Shown piece by piece: positions 42,125 to 51,026 of a DNA stretch of 64,000 nt. The notes under the pieces were generated by a model, which worked only from the letters and a program-made list of their open reading frames with translations, ran no database searches and had not been told where the DNA came from. The position numbers were made by a program, and so were the translations under genes. Every line of letters begins with the position of its first letter. Within the stretch, counting starts at the first letter, position 1. Origin of the DNA: JBAIYU01 sp036763085 (GTDB taxonomy: Bacteria > Bacillota > Negativicutes > DSM-1736 > Dendrosporobacteraceae); assembly GCF_036763085.1 (NCBI RefSeq), contig NZ_JBAIYU010000032.1:62001-126000 (forward strand). Direction: 5' to 3'.

Positions 42125-43312
42125 TTAAGCTTCGATAGAAGCAACTACACCAGCGCCTACAGTACGGCCGCCTTCGCGAATCGCGAAACGAAGACCAGGC
42201 TCAATTGCAATCGGAGTGATAAGTTCGATTGACATTTGAATGTTATCGCCAGGCATAACCATTTCTACACCTTCAGGAAGGTTTACAACACCAGTAACGT
42301 CTGTTGTACGGAAGTAGAATTGTGGACGGTAGTTAGTGAAGAAAGGAGTGTGACGTCCGCCCTCTTCCTTTGAAAGTACGTATACTTCTGCTTTGAATTT
42401 AGTGTGTGGCTTAATGGAACCAGGCTTGGCCAATACTTGACCGCGCTCGATATCTTTACGCTCAACACCACGAAGCAGAGCACCGATATTGTCACCAGCA
42501 ACTGCAGAATCAAGCAGTTTGCGGAACATTTCAACACCAGTGATAACAGTGGATTTAGGTTTTTCAGTCATACCAACGATTTCGATGGTATCGCCAACTT
42601 TAATTGCTCCACGCTCAACACGGCCAGTAGCAACAGTACCACGACCAGTGATTGTGAAAACGTCCTCAACTGGCATTAAGAAAGTTTTATCAGTATCACG
42701 AACAGGAGTTGGGATGTATTCATCAACTGCATCCATAAGTTCGATGATTTTTGCTTCATAAGCTTCGTCGCCTTCAAGAGCTTTCAAAGCAGAGCCGGAG
42801 ATTACAGGGATGTCATCGCCAGGGAAATCGTAGCTGGAAAGAAGTTCACGAACTTCCATCTCTACAAGTTCCATAAGCTCAGCATCGTCAACCATGTCAG
42901 CTTTGTTTAGGAATACTACCATTGCTGGTACGCCTACTTGGCGAGAAAGAAGGATATGCTCGCGAGTTTGCGGCATAGGGCCGTCAGCTGCGCTACAAAC
43001 AAGAATAGCACCATCCATTTGTGCAGCACCAGTGATCATGTTTTTAACATAGTCAGCATGGCCTGGGCAGTCAACGTGAGCATAGTGACGCTTTGCAGTC
43101 TCATACTCAACGTGTGCAGTATTGATTGTGATACCGCGCTCTCTTTCTTCTGGAGCCTTATCGATCATGTCGTAAGCTAAGAATTCAGCGCCGCCTGATT
43201 TAGCTAATACTTTAGTAATAGCTGCTGTTAAAGTAGTTTTACCATGGTCAACGTGACCGATTGTACCAATGTTTACGTGTGGTTTGTTTCTTTCAAACTT
43301 TTTCTTTGCCAT
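42125..43312 (-). CDS. tuf: Elongation factor Tu
   Basis: GTPase that brings aminoacyl-tRNA to the ribosome, 395 residues. G1 GHVDHGKT is at 19-26; DCPGHADYV and NKADMVDD follow. The C-terminal KFKAEVYVLSKEEGGRHTPFF is typical. Codon use is strongly biased, as expected for high expression. It follows fusA by 29 bases at the end of the str genes. Confidence 0.98.
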   Translation of the reverse strand: MAKKKFERNKPHVNIGTIGHVDHGKTTLTAAITKVLAKSGGAEFLAYDMIDKAPEERERGITINTAHVEYETAKRHYAHVDCPGHADYVKNMITGAAQMDGAILVCSAADGPMPQTREHILLSRQVGVPAMVVFLNKADMVDDAELMELVEMEVRELLSSYDFPGDDIPVISGSALKALEGDEAYEAKIIELMDAVDEYIPTPVRDTDKTFLMPVEDVFTITGRGTVATGRVERGAIKVGDTIEIVGMTEKPKSTVITGVEMFRKLLDSAVAGDNIGALLRGVERKDIERGQVLAKPGSIKPHTKFKAEVYVLSKEEGGRHTPFFTNYRPQFYFRTTDVTGVVNLPEGVEMVMPGDNIQMSIELITPIAIEPGLRFAIREGGRTVGAGVVASIEA

Positions 43313-43341
43313 TGTTTTTGTCCTCCTTTATTTTTCCCGCT

Positions 43342-45420
43342 TTACGCGCCTTTTACTTTGGCGATAATAGCTTCAGAAATATTTTTTGGAACATCATCAT
43401 AGTAAGAGATTTCCATTGAGTAGTTACCACGACCTTGAGTCTTTGAACGTAAGTCAGTTGCGTATCCGAACATTTCAGCAAGCGGCACAAAAGATTTGAT
43501 TACTTGTGCGCCAGCGCGTGCTTCCATACCTTCAATGCGACCACGGCGAGAGTTCAAGTCACCGATAACGTCACCCATATATTCTTCTGGAACTGTTACT
43601 TCAACTTTCATGTATGGTTCTAACAATACTGGGTTTGCTTTAGCACAACCAGCTTTGAAGCCCATCGATCCAGCAATTTTGAACGCCATTTCCGAGGAGT
43701 CAACATCATGATAAGAACCGTCAACAACGGTTACTTTGATGTCTACCATCGGATAACCGGCTACTACGCCGTTTTCCATAGCTTCTTTAATACCGGCTTC
43801 GATTGGGTTGATGTATTCTCTAGGTATTGCTCCACCGACAACTTTGTTAACAAATTCAAAGCCTTTGCCAACTTCTTGCGGCTCAATTTCCAACCAGCAG
43901 TGACCATATTGACCACGACCGCCGGACTGACGAACAAATTTACCTTCGGATTTAACTGCTTTGCGAATTGTTTCGCGATAAGCAACTTGCGGCTTACCAA
44001 CATTACAATCCACTTTAAATTCACGGAGCATACGGTCAACGATGATCTCCAAGTGAAGTTCACCCATACCAGCAATAATTGTTTGACCAGTTTCTTGGTC
44101 AGTCCAAATACGGAAAGTTGGATCTTCCTCAGCAAGACGTTGCAGTGCAACACCCATTTTTTCTTGGTCAGCCTTAGTTTTCGGTTCAACGGCTACACTG
44201 ATAACCGGCTCAGGGAACACCATGGATTCCAAGATTATTGGGTTTTTATCATCACAAAGAGTATCGCCAGTAACTGTATCTTTCAGACCTACTGCTGCTG
44301 CGATATCTCCGCTGTAAACCTCTTCGATTTCTTCACGGCGATTAGCATGCATCTGCAGGATACGACCAATACGTTCTTTCTTACCCTTAGTAGAGTTGAA
44401 AACATATGATCCAGAAGTTAATTTACCAGAGTAAACGCGGAAGAAAGCTAACTTTCCAACATACGGGTCAGCCATAATTTTGAAGGCTAACGCGGAGAAA
44501 GGAAGGCTGTCATTAGACTCACGCACATCTTCTTCGCCTGTGTCTGGATTTACACCTTTGATTGCTGGAATATCAAGCGGTGATGGCATATATTCAATAA
44601 CAGCATCTAACATTGGCTGAACGCCTTTGTTTTTGTAAGATGATCCACAAAGAACAGGAGTCATTTTACAAGCGATTGTTGCCTTGCGAATACCAGCTTT
44701 GATTTCTTCAACCGTAAGCTCTTCACCCTCAAGATATTTCATCATCAGTTCATCGTCGCCTTCAGCTACTGCATCAAGCATATTCTGACGATAAAGTTCT
44801 GCTTGTTCTTTTAATTCTTCAGGAATCTCGGTAGCTTCACTAGTTTTGCCAAGATCATCAGTATAGATCATAGCTTTCATTTCAATCAGATCGATAATGC
44901 CTTTAAAAACATCTTCTGAACCGATTGGAAGCTGAATTGGCACCGCATTGGCACCTAAACGGGTTTTCATCATGTCAACAACATTATAAAAATCCGCACC
45001 CAAGATATCCATTTTATTAACATACGCCATACGCGGTACGCCATATTTATCTGCTTGACGCCATACAGTCTCTGATTGAGGCTCTACGCCGCCTTTCGCA
45101 CAAAACACAGCAACCGAGCCATCAAGTACTCTGAGCGACCGTTCTACCTCAACAGTAAAGTCCACGTGCCCTGGTGTGTCAATGATGTTTATACGATGTC
45201 CCAACCATTCACAAGTAGTAGCAGCAGAAGTGATAGTTATACCTCTCTCTTGTTCCTGCACCATCCAGTCCATAGTCGCAGCGCCATCATGAACCTCACC
45301 AATTTTGTGTACTCTACCGGTATAAAACAGTATACGTTCAGTTGTAGTGGTCTTTCCGGCGTCAATATGTGCCATGATGCCTATATTCCGCGTCTTTAAG
45401 AGAGGAAACTTTCTAGCCAC
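43342..45420 (-). CDS. fusA: Elongation factor G
   Basis: Translocase GTPase of 692 residues. AHIDAGKTTTTERIL starts at residue 17, DTPGHVDF and NKMDILGAD follow, and domain IV ends in RSKTQGRGNYSMEISYYDDVP. The start is taken as GTG at 45420 (MARKFPLLK), eight bases after AAGGAG; GTG at 45429 and ATG at 45426 are too near that site. Length then equals the family norm. Confidence 0.97.
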   Translation of the reverse strand: MARKFPLLKTRNIGIMAHIDAGKTTTTERILFYTGRVHKIGEVHDGAATMDWMVQEQERGITITSAATTCEWLGHRINIIDTPGHVDFTVEVERSLRVLDGSVAVFCAKGGVEPQSETVWRQADKYGVPRMAYVNKMDILGADFYNVVDMMKTRLGANAVPIQLPIGSEDVFKGIIDLIEMKAMIYTDDLGKTSEATEIPEELKEQAELYRQNMLDAVAEGDDELMMKYLEGEELTVEEIKAGIRKATIACKMTPVLCGSSYKNKGVQPMLDAVIEYMPSPLDIPAIKGVNPDTGEEDVRESNDSLPFSALAFKIMADPYVGKLAFFRVYSGKLTSGSYVFNSTKGKKERIGRILQMHANRREEIEEVYSGDIAAAVGLKDTVTGDTLCDDKNPIILESMVFPEPVISVAVEPKTKADQEKMGVALQRLAEEDPTFRIWTDQETGQTIIAGMGELHLEIIVDRMLREFKVDCNVGKPQVAYRETIRKAVKSEGKFVRQSGGRGQYGHCWLEIEPQEVGKGFEFVNKVVGGAIPREYINPIEAGIKEAMENGVVAGYPMVDIKVTVVDGSYHDVDSSEMAFKIAGSMGFKAGCAKANPVLLEPYMKVEVTVPEEYMGDVIGDLNSRRGRIEGMEARAGAQVIKSFVPLAEMFGYATDLRSKTQGRGNYSMEISYYDDVPKNISEAIIAKVKGA

Positions 45421-45462
45421 TATCATCACTCCTTACTGTTTACATTAAACACCAGTTATTTA

Positions 45463-45933
45463 TTACCAGCGATAGTGAGCAAACGCCTTGTTGGCTTCTG
45501 CCATTTTATGAGTATCATCTTTTTTCTTAATTGTAGCACCAGTATTGTTTGCTGCATCAAGAAGCTCATTCGCTAATCTTTCATTCATGGTTTTTTCACC
45601 ACGAAGTCTTGCATAGTTTACCATCCAACGAATTCCTAGAGTTAAACGACGCTCTGGACGAACTTCAACCGGAACTTGATAGTTAGCACCACCTACACGG
45701 CGAGCACGAACTTCTAGAACTGGCATTACGTTCTTCATAGCAGTTTCGAATACTTCTAATGGATCTTTACCTGTTTTTGCTCTTATATTTTCAAAAGCAT
45801 CATATACTACTTTTTCAGCAACACCTTTTTTACCAGAAAGCATTACTTTATTAATAAATCTAGTAACAATTTTAGAATTGTATACCGGATCTGGCAGCAC
45901 ATCACGCTTAGGTACAGGACCTTTTCTTGGCAT
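45463..45933 (-). CDS. rpsG: 30S ribosomal protein S7
   Basis: A 156-residue head assembly protein. MPRKGPVPKRDVLPDP opens it; RRVGGANYQVPVEVRPERR and HKMAEANKAFAHYRW are diagnostic. It lies between rpsL and fusA. Confidence 0.98.
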   Translation of the reverse strand: MPRKGPVPKRDVLPDPVYNSKIVTRFINKVMLSGKKGVAEKVVYDAFENIRAKTGKDPLEVFETAMKNVMPVLEVRARRVGGANYQVPVEVRPERRLTLGIRWMVNYARLRGEKTMNERLANELLDAANNTGATIKKKDDTHKMAEANKAFAHYRW

Positions 45934-45968
45934 ATTATCCCTCCTTCATCCAAATCTTACTTGCAAAA

Positions 45969-46349
45969 TTACTTCTTAGCTTTAGCGCGCTTCGTACCAT
46001 ATTTTGATCTGCCTTGGTTACGGTTTTGAACACCAGCAGTATCAAGCGCACCGCGGATGATGTGGTAACGAACACCTGGTAAGTCTTTTACCCTGCCACC
46101 TCTGATAAGAACAACACTGTGTTCTTGCAGATTGTGACCGATACCAGGAATATACGCAGTCACCTCAATACCATTTGTGAGCTTTACCCTTGCAACTTTT
46201 CTAAGCGCTGAGTTTGGCTTCTTTGGAGTGGTTGTATATACTCTTGTGCACACACCACGCTTTTGCGGACACTCCTTCAAAGCAGGTGCAGTAGATTTTT
46301 TAAGTATTTCTTCTCTACTTTTACGTACTAATTGGTTTATTGTTGGCAT
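45969..46349 (-). CDS. rpsL: 30S ribosomal protein S12
   Basis: A 126-residue decoding-centre protein. TTPKKPNSALRKVARV and HNLQEHSVVLIRGGRVKDLPGVRYH contain the lysines where streptomycin-resistance changes occur; both look wild type. ATG at 46349 follows GGAGG. It follows the L7Ae-like gene by 83 bases. Confidence 0.98.
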   Translation of the reverse strand: MPTINQLVRKSREEILKKSTAPALKECPQKRGVCTRVYTTTPKKPNSALRKVARVKLTNGIEVTAYIPGIGHNLQEHSVVLIRGGRVKDLPGVRYHIIRGALDTAGVQNRNQGRSKYGTKRAKAKK

Positions 46350-46432
46350 ACATACACCTCCTTCCTCAAATTAGAATTTATTATTTAATAATTTCGCTTT
46401 TCAACTTTGTGATAAGCGAAATATTTAACACA

Positions 46433-46684
46433 TTAACCTGGTCTAACTATTGCCGCTGCCGCAGATCCGACTTCTATCGAACAAGACTGTCCCAACTCGT
46501 ACATTGTAGGTACTTCCTCAACAACAACATTCTGACGGCTACATAAATCAACAAGCGGCTGAATCACTCTCTTGTCAGCATCGGCTGCAACAAACACTTT
46601 TTCGGCTAAACCTTTAGAAACCATTTTAGTAACTTGTTTTATTCCGATTACCTTTTTCGCAGTTTTCAATGCGTCGAGCGACAT
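46433..46684 (-). CDS. rplGB: L7Ae-family ribosomal protein (YbxF type)
   Basis: An 82-residue kink-turn-binding protein of the L7Ae/L30e group. LDALKTAKKVIGIKQVTKMVSKGLAEKVFVAADAD contains the typical RNA-binding helix; the end is EVGSAAAAIVRPG. ATG at 46684 has AGGAG nine bases upstream; a start at 46732 would include the promoter region and was rejected. It heads the str genes in the place of Bacillus ybxF. Confidence 0.92.
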   Translation of the reverse strand: MSLDALKTAKKVIGIKQVTKMVSKGLAEKVFVAADADKRVIQPLVDLCSRQNVVVEEVPTMYELGQSCSIEVGSAAAAIVRPG

Positions 46685-46738
46685 TCTGTTCACTCCTAAT
46701 TTACAAACAAATCCAATTTGTCTAACAGACACTCTAAT

Positions 46739-46767
46739 ATATTAACACTACGCCATACCAATGTCAA
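46739..46767 (-). promoter_or_regulatory. Promoter of the str ribosomal operon
   Basis: TTGACA (46767-46762), a 17-base spacer and TAATAT (46744-46739) lie about 50 bases before the L7Ae-like gene. It may drive the whole run through tuf and on into the S10 operon. Confidence 0.85.
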
Positions 46768-47014
46768 TAAAATTAGTGATATAAAATGCAGGTTTTCTCT
46801 AGTTTTATCAACAATTTTTATGCACACGGTTCGCCGTGTGTCATGGTATATATATTGCACTAATTTTAGTGGAATATGTGGTATTTAGTACAATTAAAAG
46901 GGACAATTACGATAAAATATACAAGCAATCTGTATTAAAATTAATAGTTGCAATTTTCTTTCTATAACTTAACTATTAAAAGGGACAGTTACTGTTGAAA
47001 AAACTATATATATC
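46768..47014. other. Gap between rpoC and the str promoter; hairpin and a short direct repeat
   Basis: No gene is seen. CACACGG-TTCG-CCGTGTG (46823-46840) is a perfect 7-bp hairpin with a UUCG loop on the plus strand. An 18-base word, ATTAAAAGGGACARTTAC, occurs at 46893-46910 and 46975-46992 with one mismatch. The rest is AT-rich. Confidence 0.6.
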
Positions 47015-47048
47015 CTAAAAAAATAAGAGGCGATTCTAGATCGCCTCT
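47015..47048 (-). terminator. Terminator after rpoC
   Basis: AGAGGCGA and TCGCCTCT pair around a seven-base loop and are followed by TTATTTTTTT on the minus strand, a few bases after the rpoC stop. Confidence 0.93.
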
Positions 47049-47055
47049 ATTGTTA

Positions 47056-50000
47056 CTATTCTTTAGCCGTCGTCTCGGTTAGAGCGCTGCTAATTTTTAT
47101 ATTGCGATAGCGGCTCATTCCAGTTCCGGCAGGAACAAGCTTACCTATAATTACGTTTTCCTTAAGTCCTAAGAGCGGGTCAACCTTACCTTTTATTGCA
47201 GCATCAGTTAAAACACGAGTTGTTTCCTGGAAAGATGCCGCTGATAAGAAGGAGTCAGTTGCCAGGGATGCCTTAGTAATACCTAGTAGTATTGGTCTTG
47301 CTACTGATGGCTCACCACCAGCTTCAATCGCTTTTGCGTTTTCTTCCTCAAAGGTATTAACGTCAATATACTCACCTGGTAGCAAATCAGTATCTCCTGA
47401 TTCCTCTACCTTAACTTTATGAAGCATCTGACGTACCATAACCTCAATATGCTTGTCGTTAATTTCAACACCTTGAGACTTATAAACCTTTTGAACCTCG
47501 TAAACAAGGTAACGCTGGGTATCTTTGAGTCCGCGGACCCTTAAAATATCATGTGGATTAACCGCACCTTCAGTCAATCTATCTCCGGCCTCTACCACAT
47601 GACCGTCTGGAACTATAATGCGAGCGCCATAAGGTATTGGGTAAACGCGTTCCTCACCAGTTCCTGGGAAAATAGTGACTTTACGCAAGCCTTTGATTTC
47701 TTTAACTTCTACACGGCCTTCAATCTCAGTAATAATCGCCTGACGCTTCGGTTTGCGAGCTTCAAATAATTCTTCTACCCTTGGCAAACCTTGCGTAATA
47801 TCGTCCCCGGCAATACCGCCAGTATGGAACGTACGCATTGTAAGCTGTGTACCAGGCTCACCTATAGATTGAGCTGCTATAATACCAACAGCTTCACCGA
47901 CATCAACAGCATGACCTGTTGCAAGATTGCGACCGTAGCATTTAATACATACTCCGTATAACGACTTACATGTAAGAACAGAGCGGATAGAAACTTGCTT
48001 ACGTACCTTAACCACTTTTTCCGCAATTTCTTCATTAATTTCGTCATTTAGATTAACAATTGTTTCTCCAGATTCAGGATCAACAATATTCTCGGCTGCA
48101 ATACGCCCAATTATACGATCCTTAAGATGCTCAATAACAGCTGCACCTTCTGTAATAGCTTCAACCTCAATACCTTTTATGTTGTTGTTACGAACTTTAA
48201 CTTCTTTAACATCGCTGCCAAGAATAGCTTCAATGTGTTCTTCATTCAACATGGTATTAGCAGGAACTACTTCCTCACCAGCAATGTTGGTTATTTGAGT
48301 TATCGTATTTTTGCCAAGCATTTCACGGACCATTGCTTGTTTAAGAGTATTGCGAACATGCTCTTCTGGAGCGCCTAAAACTATTGTTTCAGTTGACGCC
48401 GAATTGCTGACATCTTCCTCTGTTTGAGCCGAAGTTCCGCGAATAGTTATTTCCGGTACTCCATGTTCACCAATTAGATTTAAGTTTTCATCATTAAGTA
48501 CAGTATCTACCGGTACTAAAATATCCGCTGTTTTAGGATCAAATACGTCTTGAGCCAGTAAACGCCCTAAAAGTGTATCACGCAAGAAAGCAATAGCACT
48601 GGTACTTGATTTGGCAAGCTTAGCCCGCTCGCGAATCAAATTAATACCTACCACGTCGCAATCATCTTCACGGACAATTACATCTTGCGCAACGTCTACA
48701 AGACGACGAGTAAGGTAACCTGAGTCTGCTGTTCTGAGAGCTGTATCGGCCAAACCTTTACGCGCACCGTGAGTAGAAATAAAGTACTCTAATACTGTCA
48801 GTCCTTCACGGAAGTTTGCTTTAATCGGTAAGTCGATAATCCGACCGGATGGGTCAGCCATCAGACCACGCATACCTGCAAGCTGACGAATCTGTTGAAT
48901 GTTACCGCGCGCACCAGAATTAGCCATCATATAGATCGGGTTAAATCGATCAAGATTATTCATCATAGCCCCTGTTACATCATCGGTAGCTTTAGTCCAT
49001 AAATCAATTACTTTTTTATAACGCTCGTCATCGGTAATTAAACCACGACGATATTGTTTATCAATTGTATCAACTTGTTGCTCAGCTTTAGCCAGGATCT
49101 CCTTCTTTTCAGGCGGAACAATGATATCAGAAATAGCAACGGTAACACCGGCACGACAAGCATATGAATAACCAAGAGTTTTCACTTTGTCAAGCATAAC
49201 AGCAGTTTTAGCATTACCAAACTTTCTGTAACAGTTGTCGACAAGCTTACCTAGCTGTTTCTTATCCATTAAGATACCAAGATACCATTCACCGTTTTCT
49301 TGGTAGTAATAGCGAATTTCTTCAGGAAGACTTTCATTGAAGATCATACGTCCAAGTGTTGTATTAACAAGTCCATATCCTGGAAAACGAACCTTAATCC
49401 TAGCTTGAAGAGAAAGTTCCTTATGTTGGTAAGCCAAGAGCGCTTCATTGATGTTGGTCATTATTTTGCCTTCACCTAAAGCGTTTGGCCTCTCGATAGT
49501 TAAGTAGTAAGTACCCAAAACCATGTCCTGAGTTGGAACTGCAACAGGCTTACCATCTTTAGTAGACAGTATGTTATGTGCAGATAACATTAAAAGACGT
49601 GCTTCCGCTTGAGCCTCTGCCGAGAGCGGAACGTGAATAGCCATTTGGTCACCGTCGAAGTCAGCATTATATGCTGTACATACAAGCGGATGAATTTTAA
49701 GCGCACGGCCCTCAGTCAGGATTGGTTCGAACGCCTGTATACCAAGTCTATGCAAGGTAGGAGCACGGTTTAGAAGGACCGGATGTTCTTTAATTACTTC
49801 TTCAAGAACGTCCCATACTTCAGGTCTTACTCTTTCCACCATACGCTTTGCACTCTTAATATTATGAGCATGGCCGGCATTTACCAGCTTTTTCATAACA
49901 AAAGGCTTAAACAACTCTAGCGCCATTTCTTTTGGCAGACCACACTGATGCAGTTTTAATTCTGGACCTACAACGATAACAGAACGACCAGAATAGTCAA

Positions 50001-51006
50001 CACGTTTACCAAGCAAGTTTTGACGGAAACGACCTTGCTTACCTTTTAGCATATCGCTTAAGGATTTAAGCGGTCGATTTCCTGGACCTGTGACTGGACG
50101 TCCCCGGCGGCCATTGTCAATAAGAGCATCGACTGCCTCTTGAAGCATCCGCTTTTCATTTCGCACAATTATGTCTGGTGCACCAAGGTCCAATAATCTT
50201 TTCAAACGATTGTTACGATTGATAACACGACGGTATAGATCGTTTAAGTCGGATGTTGCAAAGCGTCCGCCATCTAATTGAACCATCGGACGAAGCTCCG
50301 GCGGAATTACCGGAACCACATCCATAATCATCCATGATGGCATATTGCCAGACTTTCTAAAAGCCTCAACAACTTCCAATCGACGAATAGCTCTGATTTT
50401 TCTTTGTCCGCTGACCTCTTTAAGCTCTTGGCGTAATTCTTTACCAAGTTTATCAAGATCAAGATCTTCAAGCAGTCTTTTTATCGCTTCAGCGCCCATG
50501 CCAACCTTAAACGAGTTACCATATTTATCGCGGTAATCACGATATTCGTTCTCACTTAACAGCTGCTTTTTCATTAAAGGGGTATCGCCAGGATCTAGTA
50601 CTATATACGATGCGAAATAAAGCACCTTTTCCAAAGATCGAGGTGAAATATCAAGTATTAAGCCCATACGGCTAGGTATGCCTTTAAAATACCAGATATG
50701 TGATACTGGTGCTGCAAGTTCGATGTGTCCCATACGATCACGACGTACTTTCGAACGGGTTACCTCAACTCCGCAACGATCACAGACAATACCTTTATAG
50801 CGGATTCGCTTGTATTTACCGCAATGACACTCCCAGTCCCTCTGTGGTCCAAAAATCTTTTCACAGAATAAACCTTCGCGCTCTGGTTTTAGAGTACGGT
50901 AGTTGATTGTTTCGGGCTTTCTAACCTCGCCATGTGACCATTTACGAATCTGCTCCGGTGAAGCTAACCCTATGCGCATTGAATCAAAATTATTTACATC
51001 CAACAA
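47056..51006 (-). CDS. rpoC: RNA polymerase beta' subunit, with a long insertion in the second zinc site
   Basis: Catalytic subunit of RNA polymerase, 1316 residues against about 1200 in Bacillus. Cys60, 62, 75 and 78 bind the first zinc. NADFDGDQM at 447-455 holds the three catalytic aspartates. The trigger-loop region follows Cys1023 (GIIAAQSIGEPGTQLTMRTFHTGG). The second zinc site is Cys783, 1013, 1020 and 1023, with 230 residues between the first two instead of about 74 in E. coli. The extra part looks like repeats of one 45-residue unit (809-857, 893-940, 962-1009). Start is TTG at 51006 or 51003 after GGGAG. It lies 20 bases after rpoB. Confidence 0.97.
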   Translation of the reverse strand: MLDVNNFDSMRIGLASPEQIRKWSHGEVRKPETINYRTLKPEREGLFCEKIFGPQRDWECHCGKYKRIRYKGIVCDRCGVEVTRSKVRRDRMGHIELAAPVSHIWYFKGIPSRMGLILDISPRSLEKVLYFASYIVLDPGDTPLMKKQLLSENEYRDYRDKYGNSFKVGMGAEAIKRLLEDLDLDKLGKELRQELKEVSGQRKIRAIRRLEVVEAFRKSGNMPSWMIMDVVPVIPPELRPMVQLDGGRFATSDLNDLYRRVINRNNRLKRLLDLGAPDIIVRNEKRMLQEAVDALIDNGRRGRPVTGPGNRPLKSLSDMLKGKQGRFRQNLLGKRVDYSGRSVIVVGPELKLHQCGLPKEMALELFKPFVMKKLVNAGHAHNIKSAKRMVERVRPEVWDVLEEVIKEHPVLLNRAPTLHRLGIQAFEPILTEGRALKIHPLVCTAYNADFDGDQMAIHVPLSAEAQAEARLLMLSAHNILSTKDGKPVAVPTQDMVLGTYYLTIERPNALGEGKIMTNINEALLAYQHKELSLQARIKVRFPGYGLVNTTLGRMIFNESLPEEIRYYYQENGEWYLGILMDKKQLGKLVDNCYRKFGNAKTAVMLDKVKTLGYSYACRAGVTVAISDIIVPPEKKEILAKAEQQVDTIDKQYRRGLITDDERYKKVIDLWTKATDDVTGAMMNNLDRFNPIYMMANSGARGNIQQIRQLAGMRGLMADPSGRIIDLPIKANFREGLTVLEYFISTHGARKGLADTALRTADSGYLTRRLVDVAQDVIVREDDCDVVGINLIRERAKLAKSSTSAIAFLRDTLLGRLLAQDVFDPKTADILVPVDTVLNDENLNLIGEHGVPEITIRGTSAQTEEDVSNSASTETIVLGAPEEHVRNTLKQAMVREMLGKNTITQITNIAGEEVVPANTMLNEEHIEAILGSDVKEVKVRNNNIKGIEVEAITEGAAVIEHLKDRIIGRIAAENIVDPESGETIVNLNDEINEEIAEKVVKVRKQVSIRSVLTCKSLYGVCIKCYGRNLATGHAVDVGEAVGIIAAQSIGEPGTQLTMRTFHTGGIAGDDITQGLPRVEELFEARKPKRQAIITEIEGRVEVKEIKGLRKVTIFPGTGEERVYPIPYGARIIVPDGHVVEAGDRLTEGAVNPHDILRVRGLKDTQRYLVYEVQKVYKSQGVEINDKHIEVMVRQMLHKVKVEESGDTDLLPGEYIDVNTFEEENAKAIEAGGEPSVARPILLGITKASLATDSFLSAASFQETTRVLTDAAIKGKVDPLLGLKENVIIGKLVPAGTGMSRYRNIKISSALTETTAKE

Positions 51007-51026
51007 GGGGTTCTCACTCCCTTCTA

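Noticed and set aside
43708..44409. A 233-codon plus-strand frame opposite fusA
   Set aside because: It lies wholly inside the conserved EF-G gene, has no ribosome site and has a composition typical of antisense frames.
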